Under the pieces are notes generated by a model. It ran no database searches and was not told the origin of the DNA. It was given only the letters and a program-made list of their open reading frames with translations. Below, one piece after another: positions 33,736 through 45,944 of a DNA stretch of 64,000 bases. The DNA is from Serripes groenlandicus (lineage: Eukaryota > Mollusca > Bivalvia > Cardiida > Cardiidae): positions 19,018,349-19,082,348 of the forward strand of contig JASEVX010000003.1 of assembly GCA_031761405.1 (NCBI GenBank), in the 5' to 3' direction. Position numbers and translations under genes: made by a program. The stretch's first letter is position 1. Each line of letters opens with the position of its first letter.

Positions 33736-35362
33736 TGGAACTCAAGGAAACACAAGTCATGTAAATTTGCCGCCGTGATATAACCGACATACCGTTGAAA
33801 ACACCGTTAAATCCGTCAATCAATCAATCAAATACAAGTAGATACCTGGTAATGGAGTAATTGAAAGACCTGATCTGTCATTTTGTCAGACAGTCGGACT
33901 CTAGAATAGATCGGCCTTTAATAGTATCTACGCTGAGTTTGTCAATGGAAACTCCTGATTGTAAATTGAAGGGAGGAAGTTTACATAAAACGATCTCACA
34001 CCGTTGCACTCGTGCTAGCAGTGAGTAGTTGGCACGACGTATTATAGACGACGGAAAGCCTATTTGTACATGTCCCGGACCGCTGAGACACTTATATATA
34101 TATATATATGCGTGCAGAAACGACTCAGACAAGCCTTTGTATGGGCACAGTCTCAGCATAGCCTTAATTGATCGCCTGCGTGTTATTTAGCCCAACATGT
34201 ATATTTCGACAAAACACTATATAAGAATCCCCAATATACTAAATTGTCAAGAGGACAAGGCATTAAAACCACCCAAAATCAGTTAACGAGGTTCACTGTA
34301 AACAGTGTACAAGTTGGCTTCTGTGAACAGTAAAGATCTGCACAGTCTAATCAAGATCTACACTATTAACATGTTACTTACAAAGGCTTGCTAGAAGATT
34401 TTGTCTTATGGTTAAGATTCTGATATAATTGGGCAGATGGTCATATGTATTTGGCTTTTAACATTATTTCCGTAATATCACGTTAACAGATCACTTATTC
34501 ATTTTCCTTGGGTAAACAAATCAGTAGTAGGCTAGGCAATGTGCTTTGCCAAAGCGCAGTCAACCATGACCATCGTGCCTCGACTGGGGATCACAACTGG
34601 GACGCCCGGCTCCAAATCCCCGACGCTAACCACTCGACAACGACGGATTAGACAAGATGGTATAAAACAACATTGACTGTTCAAAAATACAAACTTTTAC
34701 CTTGTCTCATGCACTGGCTCATTTAGGAGGCCATGGCGGATGGACGGTTAGATTATCGCTTTGGCGTTTAAAGTCGTCTGCTGCAGAGTTGTTGTTTGTG
34801 CATAGATAATGAAAATGCCGCCCCATCTGAAGCTATACTGTTTGCCGTGGAAGAGATATTTTACTATGTCTCATTTTATGGTCGTCAAACAATGAGCATA
34901 CTTCGTTAACAAAACAAAAAAGAAATATCTTTACAAATACAAACTGATTATATCGTAGAGAATTCCAACTTGGTGATCACCCTGAGTCCCTGACATCATT
35001 ATTCTTAGACGTTTCTCACGAGGCTTTGTTTCAGCCTTCAACTGAAAGGTGGTTAACTATTTTCCGATGTCTACAGACGGGAGGGTAGTTTGTTATGCTT
35101 ATGAATACGAACTTCGGAGACCCGAGTATAAATCAAGGGACACCTTTTTGTCCCAAAGACGACATCTTAAATCAGCAATCTGCTGTAGAGGCAACAGTCA
35201 TCTAACACTTCAGATAATTTCCTGCAATTACCACTATCATCGTCCGACATTCCAATATACATGTTAGTCATACCACACTCAAACGATCCATCAGTGTGAA
35301 ACCCTCCACCACATACAACAAAAATGTAGCAAACGTCTTTAAAAACATCTAGACAAACAGTG
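33736..35362 (+). repeat. right flank of unit 2
   Basis: Matches unit 1 (25103-26271), plus about 420 bp (34217-34637) that unit 1 lacks, containing SINE S6. A (TA)n run lies near 34090-34111. No coding exon is supported. Confidence 0.6.
34540..34646 (-). repeat. tRNA-derived SINE S6, unit 2
   Basis: On the minus strand CGAGTGGTTAGCGTCGGGGA is A-box-like and AGTTGTGATCCCC is B-box-like, separated by a long arm as in class II tRNAs (Leu/Ser type). No terminator. A copy is in unit 3; the site is empty in unit 1. Confidence 0.6.
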
Positions 35363-35565
35363 ATTGATTGATTGATTGATTGGAGTTTTCAAAAAAACAC
35401 AGTCATATCAAGTCGGCGAGTTCGCGCACCCATGTGTATCCTCACAACCGTCTTTCCAAGCAACTGGCTGCTTTACGACATAGACATTCATCAAACTCAC
35501 AACCCCTGGATTGACAGCTCGCGTCGCTACCGACTGAGCTACCGGGCTCTGCAAAATAGGGAGTA
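35363..35565 (-). repeat. tRNA-derived SINE S4, unit 2
   Basis: The head (minus) is CCCGGTAGCTCAGTCGGTAG, followed by AGCTGTCAATCCAGGGGTTG. The body ends in a tail that on + reads TGATTGATTGATTGATTGG. It is inserted inside a palindromic MITE: one half lies at 35288-35362, the other at 35600-35652. Confidence 0.75.
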
Positions 35566-35930
35566 TTTCTACAAAAGTAACATACCAATTCAAATGAGCT
35601 GTTTCTCCTCTTTAAACTTGTCACAATATTTTAAAAGTCGTCTGCTGCATTAAGATGTGTTTGCATGCGGGAAAGTGTCAAACATTTACGATCTAGAAAA
35701 GCGCATTTTTGTACTGTTGAAATTTGACCTTCATAGTTCTCGAGAGGCGTCGATGAATGCACGTCCGAATATATTAGAAACAGTGAAGTGTCTGATCAGA
35801 CTTAGCCGTGGTACACGCTGATTTAGCTTTTCGCTGGTCTCAAAGTTCTGAAGGTTTACATGTGTGTGACGTGGCTTCATTCTCATACATTCATAAGGCC
35901 TTCCTAACTATAACCATTTTGACCCTTTAA

Positions 35931-36170
35931 CTAACACCTTTTCCCACCTGCAGACGCGTTCTGACGCAATAGCAGCAAATGATTTTTGAAAACATTTTAG
36001 CTAAAGGTGAAATTGCTCATGATGAGAAATTTCACCTTTGGCCACAATGTTTTCAACTTTATTTAACAATTAAGCTATCTTTTATGGAGATTTTTCAGGT
36101 TTCTGTCACCATGTTTCCAAAGTTATCTGCTGCAGATTCGTTGAATATGGGAAAGGGTAAACTAAGTACA
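35931..36170 (+). mobile_element. palindromic MITE, fairly complete
   Basis: Begins near ACACCTTTTCCCACCTGCAG, has the core AAAGGTGAAATTGCTCATGA then TGAGAAATTTCACCTTTGG, and ends CTGCTGCAGATTCG...GGGAAAGGGTAA. The core can fold into a long hairpin. Confidence 0.75.
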
Positions 36171-36279
36171 TGTATGTGAAGCCTTTTCCGCCAGTTTAAA
36201 CCCAGGTAAGTCGGCGTATGACTATGCTCTATAATGATTGCTTCATTATTTTATAACAAACACATTCTAAAAATTCTGC

Positions 36280-36415
36280 AGGCTTCATCGTCAGCAGCAG
36301 CGTTGGGCATATCCTCAGCTTCGTCATTATCGTCAACAGCAGCTTTCAGAATATCATCGACATCGTCATTATCGTCAGCAGCATCATTTTTAATATCATC
36401 AACATCGTCATCACT
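36280..36415 (+). repeat. TCA/TCG/GCA trinucleotide-rich tract
   Basis: Imperfect CATCGTCATTATCGTCAGCA repeats. On the minus strand it would code for an Asp-rich peptide, but the tract differs in length and content in unit 3 (46915-46985), as a microsatellite would. Confidence 0.6.
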
Positions 36416-37041
36416 ACAACCACTATAACACCTTCTATCTACAGACATCCATGCCATCAACCTATTCCAAAAAGGGGATAACGAATTCGAAATCCGTCAT
36501 CTGCATATGACATCTGAAGCGTTCAGTATCAGGGAAAAGAATAAAGAAAAGCCTGACAAATGTGTCGAACCGTGTCACAGGAGGGCTTGTCTTTACGAGT
36601 CTTATCTATTTCTACGTATATGCTTGTTGCAGACGTTCACACATTTAAATAACACGTATATGGAGACAAGTATGGACCATCTGCAAGTATAATTCTAAGA
36701 TAACAAAAATTACATTGTGATAACTGTTTTCTGTCTTTCCGTCTTTATTTTCTTTTAATCTAACGGTATATATATTGTAAAGACGCCGAAAGTCAACTGT
36801 GTCAAGAAAAGGAATCAGAATGAAAAGATACGTGGATGGACTTGTTCAACAGTCGTATACTGATCATAGCATTTCACTCTCCCAAAACATTAAAACTATT
36901 TCAATAATAACTGTATTGAAAACAAGGAAGACCCAGATCAGACCGCGTGAGAGCCAAAGCTGGTCCCATGTTGGTATATTTTGTTCACAAAATACGGACA
37001 ATGTGTTTGTCACTTGGGTTAATAGAACCTTAATAAATTGA

Positions 37042-37187
37042 GGCGTCCCTCGAGAAAACCAACATTATGGACTTTGCGTAAAGTATCGACCCGGATCAGC
37101 CTAAACATGCCGCACAGGCTTACCCGGATAGACACTTTTCGCCTCCTGTGGATTTTCTTCTTCAGGAATCATTACCCTATACCTTAT
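37042..37187 (+). mobile_element. bivalve-type MITE, left half, unit 2
   Basis: Terminal repeat GGCGTCCCTCGAGAAAACC, then ATCAGCCTAAACATGCCGCA and AGACACTTTTCGCCTCC. Stops at CCCTATACCTT. Unit 3 stops at the same base. Confidence 0.65.
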
Positions 37188-37768
37188 CATTCAATGGTCA
37201 AATATTGATAATTTTATCGAATATATAATAACCGGGATAATGCTGTGTTTACGTTTCAAAATAACTGCGGAAATAAACGTTAAGGTTATCAAACAAAGTG
37301 GAGGAACTCGTGCAAGTTTACCGCTTATAGCATCTCATCTCAGGCGGATTCGAAAATGGATTTGATTTTCGTATTTTTGTTTTTTCAGTTTTAAATTGAT
37401 ATACAAAAAACGAAAATGAATTATTTTTTTATGGTTTGCTTTTCAAGTCTAAAATTGAAATTTGAAAACAAAAAATGCGTTCCTTTTCCGTTTTTCTTGT
37501 TACTAACTACTACAAAACGGTAAAGGAACATCACTGTTCTTCGTTTTTCGTTTTTCTTGATTAAGCTTAATAAAGCTTTAAAGGAAAGGATGGTATATAC
37601 AATAACTGGGTCTTTCATTTATATAGATATATTTCGGATAGTAATTCTATTCGCAATGGCGTTATAAAGCATTTTGCTATTCCCATCCTATTCTTATAGT
37701 ACGTACCATTTCCATTTGATATACCAACTATTGCATAGGCATATACCCATCAACTTTTACCTAGGATT
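37188..37768. repeat. AT-rich block of unit 2
   Basis: Matches 26660-27075 and, from about 37620, the part interrupted by the LINE in unit 1. It includes CGGTAAAGGAACATCACTG. No gene. Confidence 0.55.
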
Positions 37769-37893
37769 ATGAGCCGTTCCGCAAGAAAAACCAAAATTAT
37801 GGACTCTGCATAATATATCGAGCAGATTAGCCTGCGCAATCCACGCAGGCTAATCCGGGCCGACACATTCCGTCTCAGGGGGATAGAGGTATA
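37769..37893 (+). mobile_element. bivalve-type MITE half, unit 2
   Basis: GAGCCGTTCCGCAAGAAAAA terminal repeat, a 10 bp inner hairpin around GCCTGCG-CGCAGGC, and CTAATCCGGGCCGACAC. Same truncation point as at 30914. Confidence 0.7.
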
Positions 37894-37934
37894 GAGTTTA
37901 TTGGAAGATAGCCATATTACATGATATAGGAAAA

Positions 37935-38240
37935 TGGGCGAAACACTCATATCAAGGCCCGTCTTGTGGTATTGTTGTTGGTTTAGTTTGTTAAGTGTTT
38001 TACACTTTCACACAATTGTTCAGTTAAATCACGGCATTTCCTGGGTAACTACTGGTCCATTTAACCTGACACCAGCCAGACAGTCATTATGCTAGCCCCG
38101 CAACCCTGGGCGCCAAGGATAGCATAGTCATTACTACTATTGTTTAAGTCTTTGGTATGACCTGATCGAAGATCGAACCGCGACCTCCCGATCTGGAAGC
38201 GGACGCTCTACCTCTACTCCACCGAGCGAGTCCATGATGC
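37935..38240 (-). repeat. tRNA-derived SINE S5, unit 2/3 boundary
   Basis: Same as 30985-31255. B box near 38170, A box near 38215. Confidence 0.7.
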
Positions 38241-38762
38241 GGTTGAGTATACCTTACTTCTTCGTCGGCCCATTTCCAAATGCATACGTATTATGATGCA
38301 TCTGCACCAGAAAATATTGTAGCAAAAGGAGAATTACTCATAATTTACAATTTCCCATTTGCCAAAATATGTTCAACTCTCGTCAATATTTATTATAATC
38401 TTTTATTCTGATTTTGCATTTTTTGGCTCACTCTTTTTAAAGTTATATACTGCAGCTTTATTGCTATGGAAAAATATTTGTGTAACCCTTTTTCAGGCGA
38501 ATATTCTATTTTTAATGGGAACATAAGAAATAACTGGAACCTTTCCCACGAACAACACATCTGTATCAGACGACTTTGAAAGCATCTAAGCAAAAATGGA
38601 ATGCCTCAACAAATGATATTTTTTTATTGAAAAGGGTTGAACAGATTTTGAAAAAGGTGAAATTGCTAATGTTGTTACAATCGTCTTGCATAAAGCCCAC
38701 GATATGGTTACGATGGTTATCCTCCAGGGACCGTGATTTCAAACCCTGACTCAATCATTTAT

Positions 38763-40186
38763 TTAGTCGCCGGGCAGAAGCCCGCGACTTCTATTTTTAA
38801 TAGGTTTTCTGAAATCACATGGGAGGGGGGATTATTATTAGAAAGAAACACATTTAGATGTCTTGAACATATTACAATTGTGTTGTTTAAAAACACTAAG
38901 TAATGACACATCTAAAATGAAACAAATATTCCAATATTTACGAAGACAAAACAGTCCCTATTAGCTAGACTGGTATACTTTATTTTACACTATATACTAC
39001 ATGTAATCAAAAGTCGATAACTACAAACCTTTACGTCGCAGTCTAATTTGTTTACTTACGCACACCTGCGTGACTCGCGAATACCAACTGCGTAGATCAA
39101 TCTCCTTTGCAGAGAGCCGCTCTTTACACTCACTTACAAATAGTAAAATATAGGTGATTTAAAATGTTTATTTGGTTCGAAACAAATGAAGAAAAGAACA
39201 AACCGAGATAAAACTGGGAAAAACACCTCTGCGAATAAGAAAGAATCGGGTCTTTCGTACAAACTGATTTCGTCCAATTTTAAATGTGTCATTTAATTCC
39301 ATAAAGGCATATTGCTTCCGATCTGCATATTGTTATGCATCATTGACACAAGGGCGGTCATCATAATATAATTTTAAAACATGAGTAGTGTGTTGTTTTC
39401 ATTATAAAAAAGGAAGGAAAGAATTAAAATAAATTAACATGTTGTAGGGCTAAGTTTATGTTCGAAATTAAGTTTAAATTATACAACAATTTCAATGAGT
39501 TTTAACTGGTTAGTTGATATTATATTTCGAAGATGGTCTAATTTATAAATATTGGACTACATTTCAACATTTGTTAAAGTATGATATAATTAGGATACTA
39601 AGCTGATATCATTTTGAGAAAAAGAGAAAACTCATGTCTTCAGCGATTTAACCCTTATCTCATTGTTTTAAAAGTGGATTGGTGCAAAGGTGTCCACTGT
39701 TGACTTTAAAAGAGGAAAGGTAAAATGAAGTGCTATTGCATGCAAATCCTAAATTGTCTGTTTTGTGGTTTTATTGAAATATAATAAAATTCAAATATTC
39801 TGACAAACATCTTGAAAAGAGTATGTGGAATTCACAAATCTTATACTTATTCCTTAATGAAAGCACTGTATACATGCTAAGACTAATGATTGGCAAGATT
39901 ACTCATTTCCATTACTGTTTATGATCAATAATTAGTTGGTTGTGTGTATGGTCAACCTACTTTGGAATGGAGATTGATCATAAACAATGAAAGGCTTCAA
40001 TTATCATTCACTTCGTTGACAAAACAATGCAAGTTACGATACATTTTCACTTGACCCCACCCCTGATGTTCCAATATGCCCCTCAGTTGATAACTGTTTA
40101 TTCAACTACTATAATGTTAGTGTTATGCATAACTGCACTATGGATATCCGGCGACATTGATGCGTTGCATCAACTTTCTCTTGTTC
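38763..40186 (+). mobile_element. hairpin-ended interspersed repeat, copy B (1,424 bp)
   Basis: Same ends as 301-1284: AGTCGCCGGGC hairpin at the left, TTGATGC-GTT-GCATCAA and CTTTCTCTTGTTC at the right. It sits in the left flank of unit 3. Units 1 and 2 show the empty site, CATTCATTC|TTTCC (near 23398 and 31794), so both ends are fixed to within a base or two, and no target duplication is visible. It contains about 430 bp (39560-39989) absent from copy A. No ORF. Confidence 0.75.
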
Positions 40187-40239
40187 TTTCCTAGGAATAA
40201 CAAACGTTTGGGTTACTAAGGTAATTCGTTATCCATCAT

Positions 40240-43200
40240 GTGGCAACATAGTCAATATGGGACGGTGGCTAGCTTCCTTTGGAGAGTGCGGCAACATGAT
40301 CAATATGGGACGGTGGGCCAGCTTCCCGTGAAAGAGTGTGGCTATTTAGTCAAATTATGACTTTATCAAGCGCCAGGTGGATCGTCTGGCTAAATGGTCA
40401 ATATGGGACGGTGGCCACACTCCCGTGAATGGTGTGGCTAAATAGTCAATATGGGACGGTGGCCAGCTTCCCGTGGAAGAGTGTGGCTATTTAGTCAAAT
40501 TGGGACTTTATCCAGCTTCAGGTGGATCGTCTGGCTAAATGGTCAATATGGGACGGTGGCCACACTCCCGTGAATGGTGTGGCTAAATAGTCAATATGGG
40601 ACGGTGGCCAGCTTCCCGTGGAAGAGTGTGGCTATTTAGTCAAATTGGGACTTTATCCAGCTTCAGGTGGATCGTCTGGCTAAATAGTCAATATAGGACG
40701 GTTGCCACACTCCCGTGAAGGGTGTGGCTAAATAGTCAATATGGGACGGTGGCCAGCTTCCCGTGGAAGAGTGTAGCTATTTAGTCGAATTGGGACTTCA
40801 TCCAGCTTCAGGTGGATCGTCTGGCTAAATAGTCAATATGGGACGGTGGCCACACTCCCGTGAATGATGTGTCTAAATAGTCAATATGGGACGGTGGCCA
40901 GCTACCGGTGGAGGAGTGTTTCTATTTATTCAAATTGAAACTTTATCAACCGTCAGGTGGATCGTTTTGCTAAATAGTCAATATGGGACGGTTGCCACAC
41001 TCCCGTGAAGGGTGTGGCTAAATAGTCAATATGGGATGGTGGCCAGCTTCCCGTGGAAGAGTGTGGCTATTTAGTCAAATTGGAACTTTATCAAGCGTCA
41101 GGTGGACGTCTGGCTAAATAGTCAATATGAGAGGCTGGCCACACTCCCTTGATGAGTGTGTCTAAATAGTCAATATTTAGCCACACTCTCCACGAGTAGC
41201 TGGCCACCGTCTCATATTGACTATTTAGCCACACTTTTTACGGGAAGCTGGCTAAAGTCCCATTTTGACTTTGTTGCCACACTCTCCACAGGTAGCTGGC
41301 CACCGTCCCATATTGACTATTTTGCCTCGCTTTTCACAGGATGCCGGCTACCGTTCCATATTGACTATTTAGGCAAATCTTCACGGAAGTGTGGTCACCG
41401 TCCCATGTTGACTATTTAGTCACACTCTCCGCGGGAAGCTGATTACCGTCCCATACTGACTATTTAGCCAGACGATCCACCTGCAGCTTGATTAAATCCC
41501 AATTTGACTAAATAGCCAGACTCTACACGGGAAGCTGTATTAAGTTCCATATTGACTATTTAGTCACACTCTCCACGGGTAGCTGGCCACTTTCCCATAT
41601 TGACTGTTTAGCCACTCTTTTCACACGATACTGGCTACCGTCCCATATTGACTATTTAGCTACACTCTATTACGGGAGTGTGGCTAATTTGGGACGGTGG
41701 CCGGCTATACATGGAGAGTGTTGCTAAATAGTCAAAGTGGGACATCTGCCAGCTTCCCGTCAATATTGTAACTTAATAGTCAATATGGGACAGTGGTCAG
41801 CTACCCGTGTAGAGTGTGGCTAAATAGTCAAACTGGGACGGTAGATAGCTACCCGTAAAGAGTGTGGCTAAATAGTCAAACTGGGACGGTAGTCAGCTAC
41901 CCGTAAAGAGTGTGGCTAAATAGTCAAACTGGGACGGTAGTCAGCTACCCGTAAAGAGTGTGGCTTAATAGTCAATATGGGACGGTAGTCATCTACCCGT
42001 AAAGAATGTGGCTTAATAGTCAATATGGGACGGTAGTCAGCTACCCGTAAAGAGTGTGGCTTAATAGTCAATATGGGACGGTAGTCATCTACCCGTAAAG
42101 AGTGTGGCTTAATAGTCAATATGGGACGGTAGTCATCTACCCGTAAAGAGTGTGGCTTAATAGTCAATATGGGACGGTAGTCATCTACCCGTAAAGAGTG
42201 TGGATAAATAGTCAAACTGGGACGGTAGTCAGCTTCCCGTAAAGAGTGTGGCTTAATAGTCAATATGGGACGGTAGTCATCTACCCGTAAAGAGTGTGGC
42301 TTAATAGTCAATATGGGACGGTAGTCAGCTACCCGTAAAGAGTGTGGCTTAATAGTCATCTACCCGTAAAGAGTGTGGCTTAATAGTTAATATGGGACGG
42401 TGGCCAGCTACCCGTGGAGTATTTGGCTCAATAGTCAATATAGGACGGTGGTCAGTGTCAATATGGGACGGTAGTCAGCTTCCTATGAAGAATATGGCTA
42501 AATAGTCAAGGTATGACGATAGCCAGCTACTAGATAAGATTGTGGATAAATAGTCAATGTGTGAGGGCAGCCAGCTTCTCATGAAGATGTGGCTAAATAG
42601 TCAACGTGTGACGGTAGCCAGCTTCCAGATAAGATTGTGGATAAATAGTAAGTGTGTGACGGTAGCCAGCTTCCAGATCAGATTGTGGCTAAATAGTCAA
42701 TGTGTGACGATAGCAAGCTACCAGATAATATTGTAGATAAATAGTCAATGTGTGACGGCAGCCAGCTTCCCATGAAGATGTGGCTAAATAGTCAACGTGT
42801 GACGGTAGCCAGCTTCCAGATAAGATTGTGGATAAATAGTAAGTGTGTGACGGTAGCCAGCTTCCAGATCAGATTGTGGATAAATAGTCAATGTGTGACG
42901 ATAGCAAGCTACCAGATAATATTGTAGATAAATAGTCAATGTGTAATGGTAGCCAGCTTCCAGATAAGATTGTGGCTAAATAGTCAATATGTGACGATAG
43001 CAAGCTACCAGATAATATTGTGGCTAAATAGTCAATGTGTGACGGCAGCCAGCTTCCCTTAAAGATGTGGCTAAATAGTCAAAGTGTGACGGTAGTCAGC
43101 TTCCTATGAAGAATATAGCTAAAAAGTCAATGTGTGACGATAGCCAGCTACCAGATAAGATTGTGGATAAATAGTCAATGTGTGACGATAGCCAGCTACC

Positions 43201-44022
43201 AGATAAGATTGTGGCTGAATAGTCAATGTGTGAGGGCAGCCAGCTTTCCATGAAGATGTGGCTAAATAGTCAACGTGTGACGGTAGCCAGCTTCCAGATA
43301 AGATTGTGGATAAATAGTAAGTGTGTGACGGTAGCCAGCTTCCAGATCAGATTGTGGATAAATAGTCAATGTGTGACGATAGCAATCTACCAGATAATAT
43401 TGTAGATAAATAGTCAATGTGTGACGGCAGCCAGCTTCCCACGAAGATGTGGCTAAATAGTCAAAGTGTAATGGTAGCCAGCTTCCAGATAAGATTGTGG
43501 ATAAATAGTCAATGTGTGACGATAGCAAGCTACCAGATAATATTGTGGCTAAATAGTCAATGTGTGACGGCAGCCAGCTTCCCTTAAAGATGTGGCTAAA
43601 TAGTCAAAGTGTGACGGTAGTCAGCTTCCTATGAAGAATATAGCTAAAAAGTCAATGTGTGACGATAGCCAGCTACCAGATAAGATTGTGGATAAATAGT
43701 CAATGTGTGAAGATAGCCAGCTACCAGATAAGATTGTGGCTGAATAGTCAATGTGTGAGGGCAGCCAGCTTCCCATAAAGATGTGGCTAAATAGTCAACG
43801 TGTGACGGTAGCCAGCTTCCAGATAAGATTGTGGATAAATAGTAAGTGTGTGACGGTAGCCAGCTTCCAGATCAGATTGTGGCTAAATAGTCAATGTGGA
43901 ACGGTAGCCTGCTTCCTTTGAAGATTGTTGCTAAATAGTCAATGTGGAACAATAGCCAGCTTCCAGATAAGATTGTTGCTTAATATTCAATGTTGGACGG
44001 AAGCGAGCTTCCTGTGAAGACT
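40240..44022 (+). repeat. 48 bp satellite, array in unit 3 (about 79 units)
   Basis: The largest array of this family. It shows a direct part with alternating monomers, an inverted block (41176-41672), then homogeneous GACGGTAGTCAGCTACCCGT monomers (about 41830-42400). After about 42480 come GTGTGACGGTAGCC monomers with longer-period repeats (about 525 bp between 43046 and 43571). ORFs of 16-residue period are by-products, since 48 is a multiple of three. Confidence 0.97.
41176..41672 (-). repeat. inverted block of 48 bp monomers
   Basis: About ten monomers run in the opposite sense (TAGCCACACTCTCCACGAG, CACCGTCCCATATTGACTA). The left join is head-to-head around CTAAATAGTCAATATTTAG and the right join is around ACACTCTATTACGGGAGTGT, so both borders are palindromic. 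Confidence 0.9.
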
Positions 44023-45671
44023 TTTTTGTGGAACTCAAGGAAACGCACGTCAGGTCAATTTGCCGCCGTTATATAACCGACATACCGTTGAAAACACCGT
44101 TAAATCTGTCATTCAATCAATCAAATACAGGAAGACAGCTGGTAATGGTGTAAATGTAAGACCTGATTAGTCCTTTTGTCAGACAGTCGGACTCTAGAAT
44201 AGATCAGCCTTTAATAGTATCTACGCTCAGTTTGTCAATGGAAACTCCTGATTGTAAATTGAAGGGAGGAAGTTTATATAAAACGATCTCACACCGTTGC
44301 ACCCGTGCTAGCAGTGAGTAGTTAGCACGACGTATTATAGACGACATGTTTGTACATGTCCCGGACCGATGAGACACTTATATATTTGAGGCGCGTCTAG
44401 AGCTTCTGCACGCCGGAATGTATCTGCGTTCAGAGACGACTCAGACAAGCCTGTGTATGGGCACAGTCTAAGCAGTCTTAATTAATCGACTTCGTGTTAT
44501 TAGGCCCTACATGCATATTTCGACGAAACACTATATGTGTATCCCCAATATAACTAAATGGTCAAGGTGAAAAGGCATTAAAACAACCCAAAATCAGTAG
44601 ACGAGGTTCAATGTTAACAGTGTACAAGCTGGCTTCTGTGAACAGTAAAGATCCAGATCAGCCAGTGCATCCGCACAGTCTAATCTAGATATACACTATT
44701 CACACATTACTAACACAAGCTTGCTAGACTGGGCAGGTGGTCTTATGTATTTGGCTTTCAACATTATTTCAGTAATATCACGATGACAGTTCACTTATTC
44801 ATGTTCCCTGGGTAAACAAACTAGTACTAGGCTAGGAAATGTGCTTTGCCAAAGCGCAGTCAACCATGACCATCGTGCCTCGACTGGGGATCACAATTGG
44901 GACGCCCGGTTTCAAATCCCCGACGCTAACCACTCGCCAACGACGGATTAGACAAGATGGTATAAAACAACATTGACTGTTCAAAAATACAAACTGTTAC
45001 CTTGTCTCATGCACTGGCTTATTTAGGAAGCCATGGCGGATGGGCGATTAATCTAAAATCATCGCTCTGGCGTTCAATGTCGTCCGCTGCAGATTTGTTG
45101 TTTGTGCATAAGTGATAAAAATGGCGCCCCATCTGAAGCTATATTGTTTGCAATGGAAGAGATATTTTAGTATGTCTCTTTTTATGATTGTCAAACAATG
45201 AGAATACTTTGTTAACAAAGCAAAAAAGAAATATCTTTACAAATACGCACTGATAATATCGTAGAGCATTCCAACTTGGTGATCATCCTAAGTCCATAAC
45301 ATCAGTATTGTTAGCATTTTCTCACGTGGCTTTGTTTCAGCTTACAGCGGAAAGGTGGTTAACTATTTTCCGATGTCTACAGACGGGAGGGTAATTTGTT
45401 ATGCTTATGATTACGAACTTCGGAGACACGGGTATAATATCAAGGGACCCCTTTTCGTCCCAAAGACGACATCTCAAATCAGCAATCTGTTGTAGCGGCA
45501 ACAGTCATCTAACACTTCAGATAATTTCCTGCAATTACCACTATCAACGTCCGACATACCAATATACATGTTAGTCATACCACACCCAAACCATCCATCA
45601 GTGTGAAACCCTTCACCACATACAACAAAAATGTAGCAAACGTCTTTAAAAACATCTAGACAAACAGTGAG
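44023..45671 (+). repeat. right flank of unit 3
   Basis: Aligned with 33736-35362, including the S6 SINE (44848-44948). No gene; the ORF of the other units is broken by an added base near 45434. Confidence 0.6.
44848..44948 (-). repeat. tRNA-derived SINE S6, unit 3
   Basis: Same as 34540-34646, with the B-box-like CAATTGTGATCCCC on the minus strand. Confidence 0.6.
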
Positions 45672-45935
45672 TGATTGATTGATTGATTGATTGGGCTTTT
45701 CAAAAAAATCAGTCATATCAAGTCGGCGAGTTCGCGTACCTATGTGTTTTCTGGTTTGATTATACCAGTACTCCTCACAACAGTCTTTCAAAGCAACTGG
45801 CTGCTTTTCAACATAGACTGTTAGCACATTGGTTAAAGGAATGACGCTTATCGCATTGACTTTTATCAAACTCACAACCCCTGGATTGACAGCCCGCAAC
45901 ACTACCCACTGAGCTACCGAGGCTCTGCAAAATAG
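45672..45935 (-). repeat. tRNA-derived SINE S4, unit 3, most complete copy
   Basis: About 264 bp from head (minus: CTCGGTAGCTCAGTGGGTAG) to the tail, which on + is TGATTGATTGATTGATTGGG. It splits a palindromic MITE whose halves are at 45606-45671 and 45945-46070, so the SINE is the younger insertion. Confidence 0.8.
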
Positions 45936-45944
45936 GGAGTATTT

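Larger units (their letters stand above)
35566..37041. repeat. block shared by units 2 and 3, lost from unit 1
   Basis: Matches 45945-47840. It contains a palindromic MITE (35931-36170), a TCA/TCG trinucleotide tract (about 36280-36415), and a dispersed repeat (36490-36660) also found inverted at 55370. A further stretch, 36780-37040, aligns with 47560-47820. ORFs here change by amino-acid-altering substitutions between copies, so I see no gene. Confidence 0.55.
31222..38202 (+). repeat. segmental duplication unit 2
   Basis: Order as in unit 1: SINE S5 head, left flank (31250-31843), 48 bp satellite (31844-33735), right flank (33736-35362) with SINE S6 inside, SINE S4, 35566-37040 block, half MITE, AT-rich block, half MITE, SINE S5. 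There is no LINE. This is probably the copy closest to the ancestral layout. Confidence 0.85.

Noticed and set aside
36251..36460. Asp-rich minus-strand ORF
   Set aside because: Translation of a trinucleotide tract that varies in length between units.
36799..37041. 80-residue ORF partly shared with 47568
   Set aside because: Substitutions between copies are non-silent and the 3' ends differ in frame.
41916..42359. 147-residue minus-strand ORF with 16-residue repeats
   Set aside because: 48 bp is a multiple of three, so the satellite stays open by chance; frames are not shared by other arrays.
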